64,000 bases of DNA from Paratinospora sagittata (lineage: Eukaryota > Streptophyta > Magnoliopsida > Ranunculales > Menispermaceae): assembly GCA_035771175.1 (NCBI GenBank), contig CM069603.1, positions 19,444,286 through 19,508,285 on the forward strand, written 5' to 3'. The notes beneath the pieces were generated by a model. That model made no database searches, was not told the DNA's origin, and saw only the letters and a list, made by a program, of their open reading frames with translations. Positions 11,101-24,574 of this stretch are shown here, one piece after another (the first letter of the stretch is position 1; each line of letters starts with the position of its first letter). The position numbers and the translations under genes are program-made.

Positions 11101-11605
11101 TAAAGTTTTTTGGGCGTGCGAGACAATGGGAATCATCTAGGTGTTACTAGAGAATATTTCAATTAAGATAACCTGGCAAAACGGTGAAGGAATAGAAAAA
11201 TCGAGCAAGCAGAAGTGCCCACATTTTTCTCGTTAGAAATATCAGATTTTAGTCTAAGACGTGCCAATTGCTGGATAGCCTTATTTTTGAAAAATTAATA
11301 TTTTGACACTAAAGAACCATTTCATTGACTCAAAACACTTTGATATAAGAATAAACACTTTTAAATAATTCAAAACTCTTTAAAATTATGATTAAAACCT
11401 TTCGGAAAACATTTTTGTAAAAATGAAATACTATATCGAAAGTGATTTTGAAGACTTTGCAATTTTCAGAGTTTTAGTGCTAAGGTTGATCGAGGGGTTG
11501 CCTTACACACCAGAGATCAAACTAATGCATTAGACATGAGATATGTCTTCGTTCTTCGAGCTTGATCATTGTAGAATTCGAAAGCTATTGTTTGATGTGT
11601 TCTTG
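8147..11605 (+). repeat. Block epsilon-alpha-gamma-delta (monomers 11-14)
   Basis: Starts are 8147, 9011, 9876 and 10741. Monomer 11 (864 bp) is epsilon: alpha/beta-like first 100 bp, then GAAGCATTTTTT, one T missing in AATCATACTTTC, and CTCTATGAAAAG. Monomer 12 is alpha with GTTGGAGGTT and a beta-type 3' end (AAGGTTGATC, GGTTGCC). Monomer 13 is gamma with a domain-B-like 3' half and an unusual GCGCGCGCG at 10246-10254. Monomer 14 is delta with a beta-type end. The first two units recur 3459 bp later. Confidence 0.87.
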
Positions 11606-14197
11606 ATGCAAAACAGGTGATGTGTTCCTCTTTGATGTGTTATCTTACCGAGACCACTTCATATACTTAGAGTTTTAAACAATGGATAGCCTCTGCAAAT
11701 CTTAGCACACAAGGGATAAAATGAAGAACTAGCTGAACATCAAGACAGATTGCAATTTTGATTCAATTCGAAGCATTTTTTTGCAAAGGCAAGAATCATA
11801 CTTTCTTCTCTTGAAAAACTCTATGAAAAGCTCAATCTAACTTGCAAATATCGTGCGTGTTGAATTTTTGAAAATCAGAGAATAAGTGTTTTACAAAATT
11901 TGAAGTTGAAGGTTAAAGAGCAAGAGTACTACAAAATGATTTGAATTCAAAACATAGTTCAATCTAAAGTTTTTTGGGCGTGCGAGACAATGGGAATCAT
12001 CTAGGTGTTACTAGAGAATATTTCAATTAAGATAACCTGGCAAAACGGTGAAGGAATAGAAAAATCGAGCAAGCAGAAGTGCCCACATTTTTCACGTTAG
12101 AAATATAAGATTTTAGTCTAAGACGTGCCAATTGCTGGATAGCCTTATTTTTGAAAAATTAATATTTTGACACTAAAGAACCATTTCATTGACTCAAAAC
12201 ACTTTGATATAAGAATAAACACTTTTAAATAATTCAAAACTCTTTAAAATTATGATTAAAACCATTCGGAAAACATTTTTGTAAAAATGAAATACTATAT
12301 CGAAAGTGATTTTGAAGACTTTGCAATTTTCAGAGTTTTAGTGCTAAGATTTATCGAGGGGTTACCTTACACACCAGAGATCAAACTAATGCATTAGACA
12401 TGAGATATGTCTACGTTCTTCGAGCTTGATCATTGTAGAATTCGAAAGCTATTGTTTGATTTGTTCTTGATGCAAAACAGGTGATGTGTTCCTCTTTGAT
12501 GTGTTATCTTACCGAGACCACTTCATATACTTAGAGTTTTAAACAATGGGTAGCCTCTGCAAATCTTAGCACACAAGGGATAAAATGAAGAACTAGCTGA
12601 ACATCAAGACAGATTGCAATTTTGATTCAATTCGAAGCCTTTTTTTGCAAAGGCAAGAATCATTACTTTCTTCTCTTGAAAAACTCTTCGAAAACCTCAA
12701 TCTAACTTGCAAATATCCTGCGTGTTGTATTTTTGAAAATCAGAGAATAAGTGTTTTATAAAATTTGAAGTTGGAGGTTAAAGAGCAAGAGTACTACAAA
12801 ATGATTTGAATTCAAAACATTGTTCAATCTAAAGTTTTTTGGGCGTGCGAGACAATGGGAATCATCTAGGCGTTACTAGAGAATATTTCAATTAAGATAA
12901 CCTGGCAAAACGGTGAAGGAATAGAAAAATCGAGCAAGCAGAAGTGCCCACATTTTTCTCGTTAGAAATATCAGATTTTAGTCTAAGACGTGCCAATTGC
13001 TGGATAACCTTATTTTTGAAAAATTAATATTTTGACACTAAAGAACCATTACATTGACTCAAAACACTTTGATATAAGAATAAACACTTTTAAATAATTC
13101 AAAACTCTTTAAAATTATGATTAAAACCTTTCGGAAAACATTTTTGTAAAAATGAAATACTATATCAAAAGTGATTTTGAAGACTTTGCAATTTTCAGAG
13201 TTTTAGTGCTAAGGTTGATCGAGGGGTTGCCTTACACACCAGAGATCAAACTAATGCATTAGACATGAGATATGTCTTCGTTCTTCGAGCTTGATCATTG
13301 TAGAATTCGAAAGCTATTGTTTGATGTGTTCTAGATGCAAAACAGGTGATGTGTTCCTCTTTGATGTGTTATCTTACCGAGACCACTTCATATACTTAGA
13401 GTTTTAAACAATGGATAGCCTCTGCAAATCTTAGCACACAAGGGATAAAATGAAGAACTAGCTGAACATCAAGACAGATTGCAATTTTGATTCAATTCGA
13501 AGCCTTTTTTTGCAAAGGCAAGAATCATTACTTTCTTCTCTTGAAAAACTTTTCGAAAACCTCAATCTAACTTGCAAATATCGTGCGTGTTGAATTTTTG
13601 AAAATCAGAGAATGAGTGTTTTACAAAATTTGAAATGAAGGTTAAAGAGCAAGAGTACTACAAAATGATTTGAATTCAAAAATTGTTCAATCTAAAGTTT
13701 TTTGGGCGTGCGAGACAATGGGAATCATCTAGGTGTTACTAGAGAATATTTCAATTAAGATAACCTGGCAAAACGGTGAAGGAATAGAAAAATCGAGCAA
13801 GCAGAAGTGCCCACATTTTTCTCGTTAGAAATATCAGATTTTAGTCTAAGACGTGCCAATTGCTGGATAGCCTTATTTTTGAAAAATTAATATTTTGACA
13901 CTAAAGAACCATTTCATTGACTCAAAACACTTTGATATAAGAATAAACACTTTTAAATAATTCAAAACTCTTTAAAATTATGATTAAAACCTTTCGGAAA
14001 ACATTTTTGTAAAAATGAAATACTATATCGAAAGTGATTTTGAAGACTTTGCAATTTTCAGAGTTTTAGTGCTAAGGTTGATCGAGGGGTTGCCTTACAC
14101 ACCAGAGATCAAACTAATGCATTAGACATGAGATATGTCTTCGTTCTTCGAGCTTGATCATTGTAGAATTCGAAAGCTATTGTTTGATGTGTTCTTG
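11606..14197 (+). repeat. Monomers 15-17, partial repeat of monomers 11-13
   Basis: Starts are 11606, 12470 and 13335. Monomer 15 repeats the epsilon marks (CTCTATGAAAAG and the missing T). Monomer 16 repeats alpha with GTTGGAGGTT and ends in GTTCTAGATGC. Monomer 17 (863 bp) starts gamma-like (TTTTCGAAAACC) but then has TTTTACAAAATTTGAAATGAAGG, AACGGTG, GTGCCAAT and AAGGTTG. It is therefore a gamma/beta hybrid, unlike its counterpart monomer 13. The tetramer copy begun at 11606 is thus incomplete. Confidence 0.85.
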
Positions 14198-17100
14198 ATG
14201 CAAAACAGGTGATGTGTTCCTCTTTGATGTGTTATCTTACCGAGACCACTTCATATACTTAGAGTTTTAAACAATGGATAGCCTCTGCAAATCTTAGCAC
14301 ACAAGGGATAAAATGAAGAACTAGCTGAACATCAAGACAGATTGCAATTTTGATTCAATTCGAAGCCTTTTTTTGCAAAGGCAAGAATCATTACTTTCTT
14401 CTCTTGAAAAACTTTTCGAAAACCTCGATCTAACTTGCAAATATCGTGCGTGTTGAATTTTTGAAAATCAGAGAATGAGTGTTTTATAAAATTTGAAGTT
14501 GAAGGTTAAAGAGCAAGAGTACTACAAAATGATTTGAATTCAAAACATTGTTCAATCTAAAGTTTTTTGGGCGTGCGAGACAATGGGAATCATCTAGGTG
14601 TTACTAGAGAATATTTCAATTAAGATAACCTGGCAAAACTGTGAAGGAATAGAAAAATCGAGCAAGCAGAAGTGCCCACATTTTTCTCGTTAGAAATATA
14701 AGATTTTAGTCTAAGACGTGCAAATTGCTGGATAGCCTTATTTTTGAAAAATTAATATTTTGACACTAAATAACCATTTCATTGACTCAAAACACTTTGA
14801 TATAAGAATAAACACTTTTAAATAATTCAAAACTCATTAAAATTATGATTAAAACCTTTCGGAAAACATTTTTGTATAAATGAAATACTATATCAAAAGT
14901 GATTTTGAAGACTTTGCAATTTTCACAGTTTTAGTGCTAAGATTGATCGAGGGGTTACCGTACACACCAGAGATCAAACTAATGCATTAGACATGAGATA
15001 TGTCTACGTTCTTCGAGCTTGATCATTGTAGAATTCGAAAGCTATTGTTTGATGTGTTCTTGATGCAAAACAGGTGATGTGTTCCTCTTTGATGTGTTAT
15101 CTTACCGAGACCACTTCATATACTTAGAGTTTTAAACAATGGATAGCCTCTGCAAATCTTAGCACACAAGGGATAAAATGAAGAACTAGCTTAACATCAA
15201 GACAGATTGCAATTTTGATTCAATTCGAAGCCTTTTTTTGCAAAGGCAAGAATCATTACTTTCTTCTCTTGAAAAACTCTTCGAAAAGCTCAATCTAACT
15301 TGCAAATATCGTGCGTGTTGAATTTTTGAAAATCAGAGAATGAGTGTTTTACAAAATTTGAAGTTGAAGGTTAAAGAGCAAGAGTACTACAAAATGATTT
15401 GAATTCAAAACATTGTTCAATCTAAAGTTTTTTGGGCGTGCGAGACAATGAGAATCATCTAGGTGTTACTAGAGAATATTTCAATTAAGATAACCTGGCA
15501 AAGCGGTGAAGGAATAGAAAAATCGAGCAAGCAGAAGTGCCCACATTTTTCTCGTTAGAAATATCAGATTTTAGTCTAAGACGTGCCAATTGCTGGATAG
15601 CCTTATTTTTGAAAAATTAATATTTTGAAACTAAAGAACCATTTCATTGACTCAAAACACTTTGATATAAGAATAAACACTTTTAAATAATTCAAAACTC
15701 TTTAAAATTATGATTAAAACCTTTCGGAAAACATTTTTGTAAAAATGAAATACTATATCGAAAGTGATTTTGAAGACTTTGCAATTTTCAGAGTTTTAGT
15801 GCTAAGGTTGATCGAGGGGTTGCCTTACACACCAGAGATCAAACTAATGCATTAGACATGAGATATGTCTTCGTTCTTCGAGCTTGATCATTGTAGAATT
15901 CGAAAGCTATTGTTTGATGTGTTCTTGATGCAAAACAGGTGATGTGTTCCTCTTTGATGTGTTATCTTACCGAGACCACTTCATATACTTAGAGTTTTAA
16001 ACAATGGATAGCCTCTGCAAATCTTAGCACACAAGGGATAAAATGAAGAACTAGCTGAACATCAAGACAGATTGCAATTTTGATTCAATTCGAAGCCTTT
16101 TTTTGCAAAGGCAAGAATCATTACTTTCTTCTCTTGAAAAACTTTTCGAAAACCTCAATCTAACTTGCAAATATCGTGCGTGTTGAATTTTTGAAAATCA
16201 GAGAATGAGTGTTTTATAAAATTTGAAGTTGAAGGTTAAAGAGCAAGAGTACGACAAAATGATTTGAATTCAAAACATTGTTCAATCTAAAGTTTTTTGG
16301 GCGTGCGAGACAATGGGAATCATCTAGGTGTTACTAGAGAATATTTCAATTAAGATAACCTGGCAAAACTGTGAAGGAATAGAAAAATCGAGCAAGCAGA
16401 AGTGCCCACATTTTTCTCGTTAGAAATATAAGATTTTAGTCTAAGACGTGCAAATTGCTGGATAGCCTTATTTTTGAAAAATTAATATTTTGACACTAAA
16501 TAACCATTTCATTGACTCAAAACACTTTGATATAAGAATAAACACTTTTAAATAATTCAAAACTCATTAAAATTATGATTAAAACCTTTCGGAAAACATT
16601 TTTGTAAAAATGAAATACTATATCAAAAGTGATTTTGAAGACTTTGCAATTTTCAGAGTTTTAGCGCTAAGATTGATCGAGGGGTTACCCTACACACCAG
16701 AGATCAAACTAATGCATTAGACATGAGATATGTCTTCGTTCTTCGAGCTTGATCTTTGTAGAATTCGAAAGCTATTGTTTGATGTGTTCTTGATGCAAAA
16801 CAGGTGATGTGTCCCTTTTTGATGTGTTATCTTACCGAGACAACTTCATATACTTAGAGTTTTAAACAATGGATAGCCTCTGCAAATCTTAGCACACAAG
16901 GGATAAAATGAAGAACTAGCTGAACATCAAGACAGATTGCAATTTTGAATCAATTCGAAGCATTTTTTGGCAAAGGCAAGAATCATTACTTTCTTCTCTT
17001 GAAAAACTCTACGAAAAGCTCAATCTAACTTGCAAATATCGTGCGTGTTGAATTTTTGAAAATCAGAGAATAAGTGTTTTATAAAATTTGAAGTTGAAGG

Positions 17101-17657
17101 TTAAAGAGCAAGAGTACTACAAAAAGATTTGAATTCAAAACATTGTTCAATCTAAAGTTTTTTGGGCGTGCGAGACAATGGGAATCATCTAGGTGTTACT
17201 AGAGAATATTTCAATTAAGATAACCTGGCAAAACTGTGAAGGAATAGAAAATTCGAGCAAGCAGAAGTGCCCACATTTTTCTCGTTAGAAATATCAGATT
17301 TTAGTCTAAGACGTGCCAATTGCTGGATAGCCTTATTTTTGAAAAATTAATATTTTGACACTAAAGAACCATTTCATCGACTCAAAACACTTTGATATAA
17401 GAATAAACACTTTTAAATAATTCAAAACTCATTAAAATTATGATTAAAACCTTTCGGAAAACATTTTTGTAAAAATGAAATACTATATCAAAAGTGATTT
17501 TGAAGACTTTGCAATTTTCAGAGTTTTAGTGCTAAGATTGATCGAGGGGTTACCCTACACACCAGAGATCAAACTAATGCATTAGACATGAGATATGTCT
17601 TCGTTCTTCGAGCTTGATCATTGTAGAATTCGAAAGCTATTGTTTGATGTGTTCTAG
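14198..17657 (+). repeat. Higher-order tetramer copy 1: monomers 18-21
   Basis: Starts are 14198, 15063, 15928 and 16793. Private marks are CCTCGATCTAAC, TTTTCACAG and TTACCGTACAC (monomer 18); GACAATGAGAATC and CAAAGCGGTG (monomer 19, beta); GTACGACAAAATG and TTAGCGCTAAG (monomer 20, gamma); GAATCAATTCG, CATTTTTTGGC, CAAAAAGATTTG, GAAAATTCGAG and CATCGACTC (monomer 21, delta). All recur in the next 3460 bp. Confidence 0.92.
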
Positions 17658-20600
17658 ATGCAAAACAGGTGATGTGTTCCTCTTTGATGTGTTATCTTAC
17701 CGAGACCACTTCATATACTTAGAGTTTTAAACAATGGATAGCCTCTGCAAATCTTAGCACACAAGGGATAAAATGAAGAACTAGCTGAACATCAAGACAG
17801 ATTGCAATTTTGATTCAATTCGAAGCCTTTTTTTGCAAAGGCAAGAATCATTACTTTCTTCTCTTGAAAAACTTTTCGAAAACCTCGATCTAACTTGCAA
17901 ATATCGTGCGTGTTGAATTTTTGAAAATCAGAGAATGAGTGTTTTATAAAATTTGAAGTTGAAGGTTAAAGAGCAAGAGTACTACAAAATGATTTGAATT
18001 CAAAACATTGTTCAATCTAAAGTTTTTTGGGCGTGCGAGACAATGGGAATCATCTAGGTGTTACTAGAGAATATTTCAATTAAGATAACCTGGCAAAACT
18101 GTGAAGGAATAGAAAAATCGAGCAAGCAGAAGTGCCCACATTTTTCTCGTTAGAAATATAAGATTTTAGTCTAAGACGTGCAAATTGCTGGATAGCCTTA
18201 TTTTTGAAAAATTAATATTTTGACACTAAATAACCATTTCATTGACTCAAAACACTTTGATATAAGAATAAACACTTTTAAATAATTCAAAACTCATTAA
18301 AATTATGATTAAAACCTTTCGGAAAACATTTTTGTATAAATGAAATACTATATCAAAAGTGATTTTGAAGACTTTGCAATTTTCACAGTTTTAGTGCTAA
18401 GATTGATCGAGGGGTTACCGTACACACCAGAGATCAAACTAATGCATTAGACATGAGATATGTCTACGTTCTTCGAGCTTGATCATTGTAGAATTCGAAA
18501 GCTATTGTTTGATGTGTTCTTGATGCAAAACAGGTGATGTGTTCCTCTTTGATGTGTTATCTTACCGAGACCACTTCATATACTTAGAGTTTTAAACAAT
18601 GGATAGCCTCTGCAAATCTTAGCACACAAGGGATAAAATGAAGAACTAGCTTAACATCAAGACAGATTGCAATTTTGATTCAATTCGAAGCCTTTTTTTG
18701 CAAAGGCAAGAATCATTACTTTCTTCTCTTGAAAAACTCTTCGAAAAGCTCAATCTAACTTGCAAATATCGTGCGTGTTGAATTTTTGAAAATCAGAGAA
18801 TGAGTGTTTTACAAAATTTGAAGTTGAAGGTTAAAGAGCAAGAGTACTACAAAATGATTTGAATTCAAAACATTGTTCAATCTAAAGTTTTTTGGGCGTG
18901 CGAGACAATGAGAATCATCTAGGTGTTACTAGAGAATATTTCAATTAAGATAACCTGGCAAAGCGGTGAAGGAATAGAAAAATCGAGCAAGCAGAAGTGC
19001 CCACATTTTTCTCGTTAGAAATATCAGATTTTAGTCTAAGACGTGCCAATTGCTGGATAGCCTTATTTTTGAAAAATTAATATTTTGACACTAAAGAACC
19101 ATTTCATTAACTCAAAACACTTTGATATAAGAATAAACACTTTTAAATAATTCAAAACTCTTTAAAATTATGATTAAAACCTTTCGGAAAACATTTTTGT
19201 AAAAATGAAATACTATATCGAAAGTGATTTTGAAGACTTTGCAATTTTCAGAGTTTTAGTGCTAAGGTTGATCGAGGGGTTGCCTTACACACCAGAGATC
19301 AAACTAATGCATTAGACATGAGATATGTCTTCGTTCTTCGAGCTTGATCATTGTAGAATTCGAAAGCTATTGTTTGATGTGTTCTTGATGCAAAACAGGT
19401 GATGTGTTCCTCTTTGATGTGTTATCTTACCGAGACCACTTCATATACTTAGAGTTTTAAACAATGGATAGCCTCTGCAAATCTTAGCACACAAGGGATA
19501 AAATGAAGAACTAGCTGAACATCAAGACAGATTGCAATTTTGATTCAATTCGAAGCCTTTTTTTGCAAAGGCAAGAATCATTACTTTCTTCTCTTGAAAA
19601 ACTTTTCGAAAACCTCAATCTAACTTGCAAATATCGTGCGTGTTGAATTTTTGAAAATCAGAGAATGAGTGTTTTATAAAATTTGAAGTTGAAGGTTAAA
19701 GAGCAAGAGTACGACAAAATGATTTGAATTCAAAACATTGTTCAATCTAAAGTTTTTTGGGCGTGCGAGACAATGGGAATCATCTAGGTGTTACTAGAGA
19801 ATATTTCAATTAAGATAACCTGGCAAAACTGTGAAGGAATAGAAAAATCGAGCAAGCAGAAGTGCCCACATTTTTCTCGTTAGAAATATAAGATTTTAGT
19901 CTAAGACGTGCAAATTGCTGGATAGCCTTATTTTTGAAAAATTAATATTTTGACACTAAATAACCATTTCATTGACTCAAAACACTTTGATATAAGAATA
20001 AACACTTTTAAATAATTCAAAACTCATTAAAATTATGATTAAAACCTTTCGGAAAACATTTTTGTAAAAATGAAATACTATATCAAAAGTGATTTTGAAG
20101 ACTTTGCAATTTTCAGAGTTTTAGCGCTAAGATTGATCGAGGGGTTACCCTACACACCAGAGATCAAACTAATGCATTAGACATGAGATATGTCTTCGTT
20201 CTTCGAGCTTGATCTTTGTAGAATTCGAAAGCTATTGTTTGATGTGTTCTTGATGCAAAACAGGTGATGTGTCCCTTTTTGATGTGTTATCTTACCGAGA
20301 CAACTTCATATACTTAGAGTTTTAAACAATGGATAGCCTCTGCAAATCTTAGCACACAAGGGATAAAATGAAGAACTAGCTGAACATCAAGACAGATTGC
20401 AATTTTGAATCAATTCGAAGCATTTTTTGGCAAAGGCAAGAATCATTACTTTCTTCTCTTGAAAAACTCTACGAAAAGCTCAATCTAACTTGCAAATATC
20501 GTGCGTGTTGAATTTTTGAAAATCAGAGAATAAGTGTTTTATAAAATTTGAAGTTGAAGGTTAAAGAGCAAGAGTACTACAAAAAGATTTGAATTCAAAA

Positions 20601-21117
20601 CATTGTTCAATCTAAAGTTTTTTGGGCGTGCGAGACAATGGGAATCATCTAGGTGTTACTAGAGAATATTTCAATTAAGATAACCTGGCAAAACTGTGAA
20701 GGAATAGAAAATTCGAGCAAGCAGAAGTGCCCACATTTTTCTCGTTAGAAATATCAGATTTTAGTCTAAGACGTGCCAATTGCTGGATAGCCTTATTTTT
20801 GAAAAATTAATATTTTGACACTAAAGAACCATTTCATCGACTCAAAACACTTTGATATAAGAATAAACACTTTTAAATAATTCAAAACTCATTAAAATTA
20901 TGATTAAAACCTTTCGGAAAACATTTTTGTAAAAATGAAATACTATATCAAAAGTGATTTTGAAGACTTTGCAATTTTCAGAGTTTTAGTGCTAAGATTG
21001 ATCGAGGGGTTACCCTACACACCAGAGATCAAACTAATGCATTAGACATGAGATATGTCTTCGTTCTTCGAGCTTGATCATTGTAGAATTCGAAAGCTAT
21101 TGTTTGATGTGTTCTTG
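17658..21117 (+). repeat. Higher-order tetramer copy 2: monomers 22-25, near-identical to monomers 18-21
   Basis: Starts are 17658, 18523, 19388 and 20253, each exactly 3460 bp after its partner. Every private mark of monomers 18-21 is present. By eye I found only three differences: GAAACTAAAG (about 15627) versus GACACTAAAG, CATTGACTC versus CATTAACTC near 19108, and the unit ending TTCTAGATG (17652-17660) versus TTCTTGATG at 21112-21120. A tandem duplication this clean must be recent relative to the spread of the families. Confidence 0.93.
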
Positions 21118-24100
21118 ATGCAAAACAGGTGATGTGTTCCTCTTTGATGTGTTATCTTACCGAGACCACTTCATATACTTAGAGTTTTAAAGAATGGATA
21201 GCCTCTGCAAATCTTAGCACACAAGGGATAAAATGAAGAACTAGCTTAACATCAAGACAGATTGCAATTTTGATTCAATTCGAAGCCTTTTTTTGCAAAG
21301 GCAAGAATCATTACTTTCTTCTCTTGAAAAACTCTTCGAAAAGCTCAATCTAACTTGCAAATATCGTGCGTGTTGAATTTTTGAAAATCAGAGAATGAGT
21401 GTTTTACAAAATTTGAAGTTGAAGGTTAAAGAGCAAGAGTACTACAAAATGATTTGAATTCAAAACATTGTTCAATCTAAAGTTTTTTGGGCGTGCGAGA
21501 CAATGGGAATCATCTAGGTGTTACTAGAGAATATTTCAATTAAGATAACCTGGCAAAACGGTGAAGGAATAGAAAAATCGAGCAAGCAGAAGTGCCCACA
21601 TTTTTCTCGTTAGAAATATCAGATTTTAGTCTAAGACGTGCCAATTGCTGGATAGCCTTATTTTTGAAAAATTAATATTTTGACACTAAAGAACCATTTC
21701 ATTGACTCAAAACACTTTGATATAAGAATAAACACTTTTAAATAATTCAAAACTCTTTAAAATTATGATTAAAACCTTTCGGAAAACATTTTTGTAAAAA
21801 TGAAATACTATATCGAAAGTGATTTTGAAGACTTTGCAATTTTCAGAGTTTTAGTGCTAAGGTTGATCGAGGGGTTGCCTTACACACCAGAGATCAAACT
21901 AATGCATTAGACATGAGATATGTCTTCGTTCTTCGAGCTTGATCATTGTAGAATTCGAAAGCTATTGTTTGATGTGTTCTTGATGCAAAACAGGTGATGT
22001 GTTCCTCTTTGATGTGTTATCTTACCGAGACCACTTCATATACTTAGAGTTTTAAACAATGGATAGCCTCTGCAAATCTTAGCACACAAGGGATAAAATG
22101 AAGAACTAGCTGAACATCAAGACAGATTGCAATTTTGATTCAATTCGAAGCCTTTTTTTGCAAAGGCAAGAATCATTACTTTCTTCTCTTGAAAAACTTT
22201 TCGAAAACCTCAATCTAACTTGCAAATATCGTGCGTGTTGAATTTTTGAAAATCAGAGAATGAGTGTTTTTAAAATTTGAAGTTGAAGGTTAAAGAGCAA
22301 GAGTACTACAAAATGATTTGAATTCAAAACATTGTTCAATCTAAAGTTTTTTGGGCGTGCGAGACAATGGGAATCATCTAGGTGTTACTAGAGAATATTT
22401 CAATTAAGATAACCTGGCAAAACTGTGAAGGAATAGAAAAATCGAGCAAGCAGAAGTGCCCACATTTTTCTCGTTAGAAATATAAGATTTTAGTCTAAGA
22501 CGTGCAAATTGCTGGATAGCCTTATTTTTGAAAAATTAATATTTTGACACTAAATAACCATTTCATTGACTCAAAACACTTTGATATAAGAATAAACACT
22601 TTTAAATAATTCAAAACTCATTAAAATTATGATTAAAACCTTTCGGAAAACATTTTTGTAAAAATGAAATACTATATCAAAAGTGATTTTGAAGACTTTG
22701 CAATTTTCAGAGTTTTAGCGCTAAGATTGATCGAGGGGTTACCCTACACACCAGAGATCAAACTAATGCATTAGACATGAGATATGTCTTCGTTCTTCGA
22801 GCTTGATCTTTGTAGAATTCGAAAGCTATTGTTTGATGTGTTCTTGATGCAAAACAGGTGATGTGTCCCTTTTTGATGTGTTATCTTACCGAGACAACTT
22901 CATATACTTAGAGTTTTAAACAATGGATAGCCTCTGCAAATCTTAGCACACAAGGGATAAAATGAAGAACTAGCTGAACATCAAGACAGATTGCAATTTT
23001 GAATCAATTCGAAGCATTTTTTGGCAAAGGCAAGAATCATTACTTTCTTCTCTTGAAAAACTCTACGAAAAGCTCAATCTAACTTGCAAATATCGTGCGT
23101 GTTGAATTTTTGAAAATCAGAGAATAAGTGTTTTATAAAATTTGAAGTTGAAGGTTAAAGAGCAAGAGTACTACAAAAAGATTTGAATTCAAAACATTGT
23201 TCAATCTAAAGTTTTTTGGGCGTGCGAGACAATGGGAATCATCTAGGTGTTACTAGAGAATATTTCAATTAAGATAACCTGGCAAAACTGTGAAGGAATA
23301 GAAAATTCGAGCAAGCAGAAGTGCCCACATTTTTCTCGTTAGAAATATCAGATTTTAGTCTAAGACGTGCCAATTGCTGGATAGCCTTATTTTTGAAAAA
23401 TTAATATTTTGACACTAAAGAACCATTTCATCGACTCAAAACACTTTGATATAAGAATAAACACTTTTAAATAATTCAAAACTCTTTAAAATTATGATTA
23501 AAACCTTTCGGAAAACATTTTTGTAAAAATGAAATACTATATCGAAAGTGATTTTGAAGACTGCAATTTTCAGAGTTTTAGTGCTAAGGTTGATCGAGGG
23601 GTTGCCTTACACACCAGAGATCAAACTAATGCATTAGACATGAGATATGTCTTCGTTCTTCGAGCTTGATCATTGTAGAATTCGAAAGCTATTGTTTGAT
23701 GTGTTCTTGATGCAAAACAGGTGATGTGTTCCTCTTTGATGTGTTATCTTACCGAGACCACTTCATATACTTAGAGTTTTAAACAATGGATAGCCTCTGC
23801 AAATCTTAGCACACAAGGGATAAAATGAAGAACTAGCTGAACATCAAGACAGATTGCAATTTTGAATCAATTCGAAGCCTTTTTTTGCAAAGGCAAGAAT
23901 CATTACTTTCTTCTCTTGAAAAACTTTTCGAAAACCTCAATCTAACTTGCAAATATCGTGCTTGTTGAATTTTTGAAAATCAGAGAATGAGTGTTTTATA
24001 AAATTTGAAGTTGAAGGTTAAAGAGCAAGAGTACTACAAAATGATTTGAATTCAAAACATTGTTCAATCTAAAGTTTTTTGGGCGTGCGAGACAATGGGA

Positions 24101-24574
24101 ATCATCTAGGTGTTACTAGAGAATATTTCAATTAAGATAACCTGGCAAAACTGTGAAGGAATAGAAAAATCGAGCAAGCAGAAGTGCCCACATTTTTCTC
24201 GTTAGAAATATAAGATTTTAGTCTAAGACGTGCAAATTGCTGGATAGCCTTATTTTTGAAAAATTAATATTTTGACACTAAATAACCATTTCATTGACTC
24301 AAAACACTTTGATATAAGAATAAACACTTTTAAATAATTCAAAACTCATTAAAATTATGATTAAAACCTTTCGGAAAACATTTTTGTAAAAATGAAATAC
24401 TATATCAAAAGTGATTTTGAAGACTTTGCAATTTTCAGAGTTTTAGTGCTAAGATTGATCGAGGGGTTACCCTACACACCAGAGATCAAACTAATGCATT
24501 AGACATGAGATATGTCTTCGTTCTTCGAGCTTGATCATTGTAGAATTCGAAAGCTATTGTTAGATGTGTTCTTG
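21118..24574 (+). repeat. Tetramer beta-gamma-delta-gamma (monomers 26-29)
   Basis: Starts are 21118, 21983, 22847 and 23710. Monomer 26 is beta with TTTTAAAGAATGG. Monomer 27 (864 bp) is gamma with GTGTTTTTAAAATTT. Monomer 28 (863 bp) has a delta 5' part and a beta-type 3' end, with two bases missing in GAAGACTGCAATT. Monomer 29 is mainly gamma but carries the delta mark GAATCAATTCG, plus GTGCTTGTTG. The first three marks reappear in the next block. Confidence 0.87.
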
